This document shows positions 57,759-64,000 of a stretch of DNA of 64,000 nucleotides, in pieces (the stretch's first letter is position 1; every line of letters starts with the position of its first letter). The position numbers and the translations under genes are program-made. Source of the stretch: an uncultured Collinsella sp. (GTDB taxonomy: Bacteria > Actinomycetota > Coriobacteriia > Coriobacteriales > Coriobacteriaceae); the NCBI GenBank assembly GCA_959599915.1, contig CAUGJE010000002.1, positions 221,283-285,282 of the forward strand, given 5' to 3'. The notes beneath the pieces were generated by a model that worked only from the letters and a program-made list of their open reading frames with translations, was not told the origin of the DNA and did not search any database.

Positions 57759-59492
57759 CTACAACTCAGCAAGCATAATCCAGGCAGAACTGTCCTGCGC
57801 GAGCCTGCCGTCTGCAAGCGGTGATGAGGTGAGCAGGACCCTGCCCGCCGGCAGCTCCACGGGTGCTGCACCGAAGTTCGTCACACACGCCCAGCCGTTG
57901 TCGCGGCGATAGGCGATGACGCCGCCCTCAGCGCCCTCGGCACCATCCGCAAGGCCGGTGCGCCCGTCAAGATCGAGCCACGCGAGATCGTTGGCGCACC
58001 CGCGCAGCTTGCGCCGCAGCCAGAGGGCGTCACGATAGAGCGCAAGCATCGATGTCGGGTCCGCTTCTTCCCTATCGGCAGCGTAATCGGAAAACCATGC
58101 AGGCTGCGGCAGATGGGGCGCCGCATCGGCGTCCGCCGGTGAAAACCCAAACGATCCGCCCTGCACGGGATCGTCCGCTGCCACCCACGGCAGGGGCACA
58201 CGGCAGCCGTCGCGCCCCTTCTCGCGCTTCGGTCCGTGCGTATTGGTCGCAGTAGGATCTTCGAGTGCGGCCCACGGGATATCGGCCACCTCAAAAAGGC
58301 CGAGCTCCTCACCCTGATACACGTATGTCGAGCCCGGAAGCGCCAGCTCGAGCAAAAGGGCCGCCCGCGCGCGGCGCTCGCCGAGTTCACGGTCCTCGTC
58401 ATAAGACGACCCGTCGCGTAAGAGCCAGTCGAGCGCAATCTGGTGGTAGCGCGTCGCCTTGATCTGCGGCAGGGCATAGCGCGTCGCCACGCGCGGCACG
58501 TCGTGGTTGGAGAGCACCCAGGTCGAGGCGGAATCGGATTCTATAGCTGCCTTCAAGCCCTCCTCGATTGCAGCATGCATGTCATCATAGGTCCAAGTGG
58601 CCTTGGCAAACTCAAAGTTGAATGTCTGGCCAAGCTCGCTGGGACGCGCGTAGAGATACTGGCGCTCGGGCAGCACCCACGCCTCGGCAACGGCGCTGCG
58701 TGGCGGATCATAGCGGTCGAACACGCGGCGCCACTCGCGATAGATCTCGTGGACCTCGTTGCGGTCCCACAGCGGATGGGTGCCGTCCTCAACCATGTCA
58801 TCGCCCTCGGCGAGATGCCACCGGTCGAGGTCATCGCGGTCGAGATCCTTGGCGAGACCGTGCGCCACATCAATGCGAAAGCCATCGACGCCTCGATCGC
58901 TCCAAAACGCCAGGACGTCGCAAAAGAACGCATGAACCTCGGGGCACGACCAGTCAAAGTCCGGCTGCTCGGGCGTAAACATGTGCAGATACCACTGACC
59001 GTCCGCGACGCGCGTCCAGGCGGGGCCACCAAAGTTGGCATTCCAATTGGTGGGAGGCAGCTCGCCGTGCTCGCCGCGACCATCGCGGAAGATATAACGG
59101 GCGCGCTCGGGCGATCCGGGGCCGGCGGCAAGAGCGGCTTTGAACCAGGGGTGCTGGTTGGACGAATGGTTGGGCACGATGTCGACGATGACCTTGATGC
59201 CGTGCGCATGAGCCGCGGCGATCATGTCATCGAAGTCGTCAAGCGAGCCGAGACGTGGGTCGACATCGCAGTAGTCCGCCACATCATAGCCGCCATCGAC
59301 GAGAGGCGATGGGTAAAACGGGCTCAGCCAGATGGCCTCGATACCCAGCCGCTCAAGATAGTCCATCTGCTGGGTAATGCCCGCGATATCGCCCAGACCC
59401 GAACCAGTCGAATCCTTAAACGAGCGCGGATAGATCTGATAGATCGCGGCATCGGACATCCATGGGCGCGACGAGGACTTTTCTGTAGCCAT
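57759..59492 (-). CDS. GH13 alpha-glucosidase (oligo-1,6-glucosidase type)
   Basis: A 577-aa cytoplasmic glycoside hydrolase of family 13: AAIYQIYPRSFKDSTGSGLGD at the N-terminus, region I DIVPNHSSNQHPWF, region II DGFRIDVAHGL (nucleophile Asp), region III SAVAEAWVLPE (acid/base Glu), region IV VLSNHDVPR (transition-state Asp). It most likely splits alpha-1,4/1,6-linked gluco-oligosaccharides taken up by the cell. No signal peptide. ATG at 59492 with GGGAG. The frame stays open for 273 codons further upstream, but that part reads through tRNA genes and is spurious. Confidence 0.92.
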   Translation of the reverse strand: MATEKSSSRPWMSDAAIYQIYPRSFKDSTGSGLGDIAGITQQMDYLERLGIEAIWLSPFYPSPLVDGGYDVADYCDVDPRLGSLDDFDDMIAAAHAHGIKVIVDIVPNHSSNQHPWFKAALAAGPGSPERARYIFRDGRGEHGELPPTNWNANFGGPAWTRVADGQWYLHMFTPEQPDFDWSCPEVHAFFCDVLAFWSDRGVDGFRIDVAHGLAKDLDRDDLDRWHLAEGDDMVEDGTHPLWDRNEVHEIYREWRRVFDRYDPPRSAVAEAWVLPERQYLYARPSELGQTFNFEFAKATWTYDDMHAAIEEGLKAAIESDSASTWVLSNHDVPRVATRYALPQIKATRYHQIALDWLLRDGSSYDEDRELGERRARAALLLELALPGSTYVYQGEELGLFEVADIPWAALEDPTATNTHGPKREKGRDGCRVPLPWVAADDPVQGGSFGFSPADADAAPHLPQPAWFSDYAADREEADPTSMLALYRDALWLRRKLRGCANDLAWLDLDGRTGLADGAEGAEGGVIAYRRDNGWACVTNFGAAPVELPAGRVLLTSSPLADGRLAQDSSAWIMLAEL

Positions 59493-60015
59493 GGGATGAG
59501 TCTCCCTTGCAACGAGGTTTTGCGAGATGCCCACGATGATACGCCCAAAGCGGACATTCGCGGCAAACAACGCCACAGCCACGCCCCAAAACGCTCGCTC
59601 CCTCTCGGGTTCGAGTCTCCTGGGACGAATCGATCGATCAGTGAAAAGAACGGAAGGCCCACTCCTCCGGCCACGACAGCGAGCGGGCTCCGGGTGCCCC
59701 AAGTTGCCGCGAAAGAGGAGGGAAGCGTACTTTATGTACGCGACCGACGATTGAGGGGCAAGATGGGGTGCCCGGGGCTCGCGCAGCGTCAACAAAAAAC
59801 GCGGTTCGTTAGAACCGCGTAAGATAGTTGGAGCGGACAACGGGGCGTCTGCGTATTCGCTTCGCGGATCCGCACCGGCTTCGGCCGCCTGCCGGCGTCC
59901 TCGCCAGCTCGCTACAAACGCTCCGCGTTTGCTTAACGCTCGCTCCCTCTCGGGTTCGAGCCCAAGCGATGGGTACGAAAAAGCCCGGCTACCGTAGTAG
60001 TCGGGCTGCTGCGTT
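59493..60015. other. Repeat-rich non-coding region containing a tRNA-Gly remnant
   Basis: Holds two copies of a 26-bp direct repeat (59590-59615 and 59935-59960, core CTCGCTCCCTCTCGGGTTCG), a tRNA-Gly 3'-end fragment at 59829-59846, an ACGCGGTT / AACCGCGT terminator with a T6 tail (about 59790-59821, minus strand), and an AGCCCG / CGGGCT terminator (about 59980-60005) for the tRNA cluster. No real gene. Confidence 0.6.
59829..59846 (-). pseudogene. 18-nt 3' remnant of tRNA-Gly
   Basis: Reads GCCCCGTTGTCCGCTCCA on the minus strand, identical to the last bases of the three intact tRNA-Gly genes including CCA. It is followed directly by a strong terminator, so a fourth tRNA-Gly seems to have lost its 5' part, or a 3' end was duplicated by an integration event. 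Confidence 0.7.
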
Positions 60016-60018
60016 TGG

Positions 60019-60091
60019 AGCGGACAACGGGGCTCGAACCCGCGACCCCAACCTTGGCAAGGTTGTGCTCTACCAACTGAGCCATGTCCGC
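60019..60091 (-). tRNA. tRNA-Gly (GCC), copy 2
   Basis: Same sequence as copies 1 and 3 (acceptor GCGGACA / TGTCCGC, anticodon GCC, CCA encoded). Last of the Gly-Cys-Gly transcript; an intrinsic terminator lies at about 59980-60005. Confidence 0.95.
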
Positions 60092-60136
60092 ATATGTAAA
60101 ACAAAACGGGCGCCGGAGCGCCCGGATGTTGTCTGG

Positions 60137-60207
60137 AGGCGAAGCCCGGATTCGAACCGGGGGTAAAGGCTTTGCAGGCCTCTGCCTTACCACTTGGCCA
60201 CTTCGCC
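60137..60207 (-). tRNA. tRNA-Cys (GCA)
   Basis: 71 nt: acceptor GGCGAAG / CTTCGCC, anticodon loop CTGCAAA (anticodon GCA), T-arm GGTTCGAATCC, encoded CCA. Lies between two tRNA-Gly genes. Confidence 0.95.
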
Positions 60208-60244
60208 GAAAAAGGACCGCCTAAACGGTCCGGAAATGCAATGG

Positions 60245-60317
60245 AGCGGACAACGGGGCTCGAACCCGCGACCCCAACCTTGGCAAGGTTGTGCTCTACC
60301 AACTGAGCCATGTCCGC
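60245..60317 (-). tRNA. tRNA-Gly (GCC), copy 3
   Basis: First of the Gly-Cys-Gly transcript; sequence identical to copies 1 and 2. Promoter upstream at 60330-60378. Confidence 0.95.
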
Positions 60318-60329
60318 TTGCGGGTTATT

Positions 60330-60378
60330 AATTTACGCGAGTTGTCCAAAAGACGCAAGTACTTTTTTCAAAAAACTT
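60330..60378 (-). promoter_or_regulatory. Promoter of the tRNA Gly-Cys-Gly cluster
   Basis: -35 TTGCGT (60353-60358), 17 bp, -10 TAAATT (60330-60335), with AAGTTTTTTGAAAAAAGT directly upstream of the -35. Confidence 0.7.
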
Positions 60379-60422
60379 GTCTGCCGCATGTTCTTAGTAG
60401 CTAAACGCGCTAAAGCGATTGG

Positions 60423-61169
60423 CTAGGCACACGACTCCAGCGCTCCGCTAAACAGCTTCACCATCTGCACGCGCGTGCCGGCGCCGTCCGTACGACGAGC
60501 AACCTCCACGTTATCGACGAGCATACGCATAAGCTTGATACCACGGCCGCGCTCCTCTGATGCGACCGGTTCGCTCGTTTCATCGATAGAATAGCCGGCA
60601 CCTCGATCAAGCACCTCAACCACAACGCGATCGCCATAGGCCTGAACCGTCAGGACGCACCCGATACCGCCCGCATGGTCATAGGCATTACCCAGCGCCT
60701 CCCCCGACGCCAACGCGACATCGTAGCGCTCGTCACGGCGCAACGGAAGCGATTCAAGGAGTTCGGCGATGCGATGTCGGTAGTATGGAAGATTCTCGAT
60801 ACCCTGACGGACCTCGACGCTCTTACTCCAGCGAGGCAGCTCCCCCACCGGAATGGCGGGAATAGACTCCCGTGCCGGCCCCGCGACATGAAGAATATCG
60901 ACAAGACGGGCAATCTCCAAAAAGCGAACAACTTCACCTGATGCATTGACGAGCGAAAGCAGGCCTTCTCGCCTCATGAGCTCACGAGCGCGCGTAAGCA
61001 GGAATGCCAAGCCCGTCGAATCGATAAAGCTAACAGCCTGGCAGTTGATGACGACACGACGCACGCCGCGGCCAATCAAAGCATCCAACCGCCGACGCAG
61101 CGCAGGCACCGTGGCGATGTCGATATCGCCTGGTGGCGTCAAAACCACTATGTCATTCCACTCATTCAT
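60423..61169 (-). CDS. Fused anti-sigma antagonist (STAS) and anti-sigma kinase-like (HATPase) protein
   Basis: A 248-aa protein. Residues about 1-100 are a STAS domain: VVLTPPGDIDIATVPALRRRLDAL, then VINCQAVSFIDSTGLAFLLTRAREL, where Ser in DSTGL is the usual phosphorylation site. Residues about 125-245 are an RsbW/SpoIIAB-like ATPase: ALASGEALGNAYDHAGG (N-box), VEVLDRGAGYSIDE (G1) and EERGRGIKLMRMLVDNVEV (G2). Normally these are separate, opposing proteins of a partner switch. It follows 78 nt after a SpoIIE-type phosphatase gene on the same strand. No sigma factor is adjacent. Confidence 0.88.
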   Translation of the reverse strand: MNEWNDIVVLTPPGDIDIATVPALRRRLDALIGRGVRRVVINCQAVSFIDSTGLAFLLTRARELMRREGLLSLVNASGEVVRFLEIARLVDILHVAGPARESIPAIPVGELPRWSKSVEVRQGIENLPYYRHRIAELLESLPLRRDERYDVALASGEALGNAYDHAGGIGCVLTVQAYGDRVVVEVLDRGAGYSIDETSEPVASEERGRGIKLMRMLVDNVEVARRTDGAGTRVQMVKLFSGALESCA

Positions 61170-61247
61170 ACGACCATGGTTCCCCAAAAAAGCCCACTCG
61201 ATGCATTCGTTTCCCCAACCGTACGGATTCAGCCCGCCCAGCGTCGT

Positions 61248-63593
61248 CTATGAACGACCCCGTAAAAACTCAAGGGACACCAATGCAATGTCATCGTCCA
61301 GCGCCGATTCGGTAAATCGGTCAAGCTCGCCCAAGACCTTGCCGCAAATGCCCGACACGCCCTCACCCGAGACAGAGAGCAGAAGGTCGCGAAGGCGCTG
61401 CTCGCCAAAGAAAGCACCCGAGCGATCACGCGCTTCGATTGTTCCGTCGGTGTACATAAATAGCATGTCACCAGGAGCGAACGTAAACACGCCTGTCTCG
61501 TATACCATGCTCTCAAAGGCACCGATTACCCCCGATTGGCATCCAAGCAGCTCGACCTCCCCCCCACGGGCCTCGCCGCCACCCAGCGGCATCGACTCTG
61601 GCCTGATGACCATGGTCGGAGGATGGCCCGCCGAACAATACGTTGCACGTCCGGCTTTAAGGTCAATCTTGGCGATAAAGGCCGTCACGAACGTCTCGAC
61701 CCTTGAAAAGCCCATGAGCATGCTGTTAAGGGAGCGTGCCATGCGGGCCGGCCCAGCGCCCTCCCAGGCATATGCCGTCAGGGCCGTCTTGACGAGCGCG
61801 GACATCGATGCAGCCTCAATGCCTTTGCCAGACACATCGCCCAGAATCATGACGGCGCAATCGTCGGGAAGACGGATGAGCGTATAGAAATCGCCGCCGA
61901 CCAACGCCGAGTTCGTGGCCGACAGGTACACCGAATCGGCGGCGATTCCCGGAACATCCCCCAGTGAATTTCTCATGCCAATCTGAAGGGTCTGAGCGAT
62001 ATGGCGCTCCTCACGCTTTTGAGATTCGCCTTCATAGATCAGTTCAAAGTCATGAGCCAAGTGCACCAAGTAGTCATATTCAAGGTCATCAATCGGCTCT
62101 TGGCTACCATCACGAAGCAGCAGCGCGCGCGTCGTCGGGCCCTTCGCAACAGAAGCAGGAACGATCGCGTCGTTACTGTGCTTGCCATCGCCCTCAGAGC
62201 GCGGGCGCCCCGCCTCGATGCCGGCGTCGACGTAGAGACCCTGGCAAGGCAGGCCATGCGCCCTAAGCCAGCCTCCCATAGGCATCGATTCGTCAACGCG
62301 AGTTATACGGACGTGTTTAAGGTCCTCGGCGCTCGTGCCGCCCAAAACAGATGCCTCAAAGCCATCAGGGCCAGCCCCCAGACGTGCCGCTGGCGCCGTC
62401 GTGGAAAAGAAAAGCTTCTCGGGATCGTCCGGCAAAGCAACGCGACTGCCGCCTTCAAAATCTATGACGTAGGAATCCAGACTGGCGTCATACTCAATAG
62501 GGCAAAAATGGCAGTTGAGCATATTGCAGATCTCGGACGATACCGCCTGGGTAGCCGCGGCGGAATCGTCTAGAAAGGTAAACAACTCGTCACGCAAGAC
62601 ATTGAGCGAGCGGCCAAGCTCGGCCGTGCGACGGGAGCGAAGGCTCGATGCCATGCCGACCAGCTGGATAGACAGGTAATCGCAAATGACCTCGAGCACA
62701 TTAACGTCATAGGCGAGCGGTGCCTGAGGGCGTTTCCAACCAACTTCCAGCACGCCAAGGATCTGCGTACCGTAAAAAACGGGAAGACAGATCTCGCTGC
62801 GGTACGGAGGCATATCCTGCATGCGCAACAGGTGCTTAGAACGATTGTCCAGATCCATGAACATACCGGAGGCGACCTTATCACCCTCAAGGTCCTGTTG
62901 AATCGACAAGCGACAGGCACGCGACTCACGAAGAACATACGTCGGAATGCCAGCGCCATACGGCAAAAACTCAGGAAGGTAGCTGTCGTACAGCTCCTTG
63001 GAAACACCGCGAAGTTTAAAACCACCGCTCTCAGAAAAATAGATAGCGGCACCCGAAGCATCGAGCGTTCCTACAAGCTGGTTCAAAACGGTATCAAGTA
63101 GGCTGGGCAGCTCATCGGAGCCCACGGTACTCATAATGACCGAGAGCGTGCCAGAGAGGCGCTTGTTCGCCACTCTAAGCTCCGAAAGAGCACGCTTGAG
63201 TTGCCGGTCGTGAGAATACTGTTCCTCGATACTGTGAAGCGCCACCAGGACACGTGGTGCGCGGCGCCCAAAGATGTGTGGAGGCGTTACGGAGCCCGCA
63301 CGAACCAAGACGGGAATAAAAGAGCCGTCACTCAGCTTGAGCATCAGTTCGTTCTCGGAGCCATCAGTTTCAAATGGCAGACGATGTTCCGTCGCACGTT
63401 CAAAAGCGGACGAGTACAGGACGTCTTTAACATCTCCGCCGATGACGTCGGCGCGTTCCTCGCACATCAAACCAAGTAAGCGATTATTCACATGCAGAAT
63501 GGTTCCGTCGAGCTCGCAGATGATGACAGCATCGCTCGTGATCTCGACTAGTTGGGCAACGTCTGCCCACTCGTTGCGTTCAAGCGTTTCCAT
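61248..63593 (-). CDS. PAS-GAF-SpoIIE phosphatase (PP2C-type sensor phosphatase)
   Basis: A 781-aa cytoplasmic signalling protein. Residues about 10-115 are a PAS domain (ITSDAVIICELDGTILHVNNRLLGLM), 135-155 a coiled segment, about 150-310 a GAF domain (ASGAAIYFSESGG to LGVLEVGW), then a diverged GAF-like region with Cys (EICNMLNCHFCPIEYD, about 345-500). Residues about 560-780 are a SpoIIE/PP2C phosphatase with SALVGGDFYTLIRL, VMILGDVSGKGIEAA, MLFMYTDGTIEARD and DDDIALVSLE metal-binding Asp residues. It should dephosphorylate the STAS Ser of the partner encoded just downstream, in response to a small ligand or redox cue. Confidence 0.9.
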   Translation of the reverse strand: METLERNEWADVAQLVEITSDAVIICELDGTILHVNNRLLGLMCEERADVIGGDVKDVLYSSAFERATEHRLPFETDGSENELMLKLSDGSFIPVLVRAGSVTPPHIFGRRAPRVLVALHSIEEQYSHDRQLKRALSELRVANKRLSGTLSVIMSTVGSDELPSLLDTVLNQLVGTLDASGAAIYFSESGGFKLRGVSKELYDSYLPEFLPYGAGIPTYVLRESRACRLSIQQDLEGDKVASGMFMDLDNRSKHLLRMQDMPPYRSEICLPVFYGTQILGVLEVGWKRPQAPLAYDVNVLEVICDYLSIQLVGMASSLRSRRTAELGRSLNVLRDELFTFLDDSAAATQAVSSEICNMLNCHFCPIEYDASLDSYVIDFEGGSRVALPDDPEKLFFSTTAPAARLGAGPDGFEASVLGGTSAEDLKHVRITRVDESMPMGGWLRAHGLPCQGLYVDAGIEAGRPRSEGDGKHSNDAIVPASVAKGPTTRALLLRDGSQEPIDDLEYDYLVHLAHDFELIYEGESQKREERHIAQTLQIGMRNSLGDVPGIAADSVYLSATNSALVGGDFYTLIRLPDDCAVMILGDVSGKGIEAASMSALVKTALTAYAWEGAGPARMARSLNSMLMGFSRVETFVTAFIAKIDLKAGRATYCSAGHPPTMVIRPESMPLGGGEARGGEVELLGCQSGVIGAFESMVYETGVFTFAPGDMLFMYTDGTIEARDRSGAFFGEQRLRDLLLSVSGEGVSGICGKVLGELDRFTESALDDDIALVSLEFLRGRS

Positions 63594-63617
63594 CGTGGAC
63601 CTCACCGTCTATCGGTA

Positions 63618-63642
63618 ACAAAAAAGCCTCCGAAGAGGCTTC
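63618..63642 (-). terminator. Terminator of tRNA-Leu
   Basis: AAGCCTC / GAGGCTT stem with a CGAA tetraloop followed on the minus strand by a T6 run. Confidence 0.85.
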
Positions 63643-63655
63643 TCAAATGCGATGG

Positions 63656-63742
63656 TGTCGGAGGCGGGACTTGAACCCGCATGACCAAAAAGCGGTCACT
63701 AGCACCTCAAGCTAGCGCGTCTGCCAATTCCGCCACTCCGAC
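63656..63742 (-). tRNA. tRNA-Leu (GAG)
   Basis: 87-nt class II tRNA: acceptor GTCGGAG / CTCCGAC, D-arm TGGCGGAATTGGCAGACGC, anticodon stem CTAGC/GCTAG with loop TTGAGGT (anticodon GAG), long variable arm TGACCGCTTTTTGGTCA, T-arm GGGTTCAAGTCCC, encoded CCA. Confidence 0.95.
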
Positions 63743-63800
63743 ATGCTATGTTGTTGATTCGAGGTTCGTTTTGTTGGACCCGCGCGTTCAACGAGGAAGA

Positions 63801-63850
63801 TAATAACCTATGATTCGAGAACTGTGCAAGCACTTTTTTCAAAAAAGTTT
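63801..63850 (-). promoter_or_regulatory. tRNA-Leu promoter
   Basis: -35 TTGCAC (63824-63829), 17 bp, -10 TTATTA (63801-63806); AAACTTTTTTGAAAAAAGT lies immediately upstream of the -35, as at 57661 and 60361. Confidence 0.7.
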
Positions 63851-63897
63851 ACGAATTTGTAATTGCGCAGGTAGATCCGCATGTCCGGCCCCGAATC

Positions 63898-64000
63898 GGT
63901 GCTGCCTCCCGGCGCGTCCTCGGGCATGAGCGATATTTTGCTGCGCACTTCGTGCTGCAAAATATCGCTCCCCCTGCGGAATGCGCCGGGAGGCAGCACC
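63898..64000. repeat. 103-nt palindromic element at the window edge
   Basis: 18-bp perfect arms (GGTGCTGCCTCCCGGCGC, 63898-63915, and complement 63983-64000) with an inner perfect 13-bp hairpin AGCGATATTTTGC (63929-63941 and 63957-63969). It may extend past the window. Confidence 0.7.

Noticed and set aside
59493..60311. 273-codon open extension upstream of the GH13 gene
   Set aside because: It reads through tRNA-Gly, tRNA-Cys and terminators and has no homology; the true start with ribosome site is 59492.
57545..60317. CRISPR-like array from repeated ~73-nt identical units
   Set aside because: The units are three complete tRNA-Gly genes with cloverleaf structure and irregular spacing.

Overview
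This 64 kb window reads as chromosomal DNA of a strictly anaerobic, GC-rich actinomycete of the class Coriobacteriia, most probably a gut Collinsella. That is an inference from protein character and gene content: an oxygen-independent class III ribonucleotide reductase, L-lactate dehydrogenase, the acetylase branch of lysine/DAP synthesis, a YejK-type nucleoid protein, EttA, and GC-rich codon use with frequent GTG and TTG starts. It is mostly core chromosome broken by a few AT-richer accessory stretches. No rRNA operon, CRISPR array, recognisable transposase, integrase or prophage was seen.

Layout. 1-3.2 kb: DAP/lysine cluster lysA-dapA-dapB-dapH, in which lysA and dapA share one uninterrupted reading frame. 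3.3-10.1 kb (minus strand): nucleoid-associated protein, DUF2974 hydrolase, ldh, a class I/II aminotransferase that could supply the missing DAP transamination step, and glutamine-dependent NAD synthetase. 10.2-15.8 kb: AT-richer accessory block with a DUF4160 gene pair, an AEC permease, a ceramidase-like hydrolase, a PTS EIIBC and its BglG/LicT antiterminator. 16-20 kb: a low-complexity membrane protein, a protein with a LOTUS-like N-terminus, a lipoprotein and a Tat-exported cysteine-peptidase-like protein. 20.3-30.4 kb: ettA, sdpR-sdpI, tcdA, tatD, a 230-bp element with 31-bp inverted ends, a PfkB kinase (FrlD-like), two HAD phosphatases, pgi and a truncated alcohol-dehydrogenase-like gene. 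30.5-37.5 kb: a probable SOS-regulated Y-family polymerase with a YolD-like partner, a copper-chaperone-like protein, an iron-regulated DUF3793-flavodoxin pair and a polar amino acid ABC transporter. 37.6-49.8 kb: endonuclease IV, oxidoreductases, a secreted protein, metY with a cysteine-codon leader peptide and divergent LysR gene, rnhA, acylphosphatase, a Fur-family regulator, a frameshifted HAD gene, a UreE-like protein and a SlyD-like isomerase. 49.9-57 kb: dipeptidase, SprT/YgjP-like peptidase, folate genes folE-HD-folB, and nrdD-nrdG behind NrdR boxes. 57-64 kb: tRNA-Val, three tRNA-Gly, tRNA-Cys and tRNA-Leu, a GH13 alpha-glucosidase, and a partner-switching pair (STAS-HATPase fusion plus PAS/GAF/SpoIIE phosphatase).

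Regulatory themes visible in the DNA: tandem LexA-type boxes on a consensus promoter, an NrdR box pair bracketing the nrdD promoter, a DtxR/IdeR-like box before DUF3793, a CsoR-like palindrome before the HMA protein, an SdpR operator candidate overlapping its own promoter, and a conserved palindrome just upstream of the -35 box of three tRNA promoters. The intergenic space is rich in palindromes: a GGGACAGG-core family, a pair of 63-nt stem-loops whose arms differ in sequence but keep pairing, and several long hairpins around nrdDG and at the right edge. The most unusual signals are the LysA-DapA fused frame, the Cys leader peptide of metY, the 230-bp inverted-terminal element and the covarying 63-nt palindromes.
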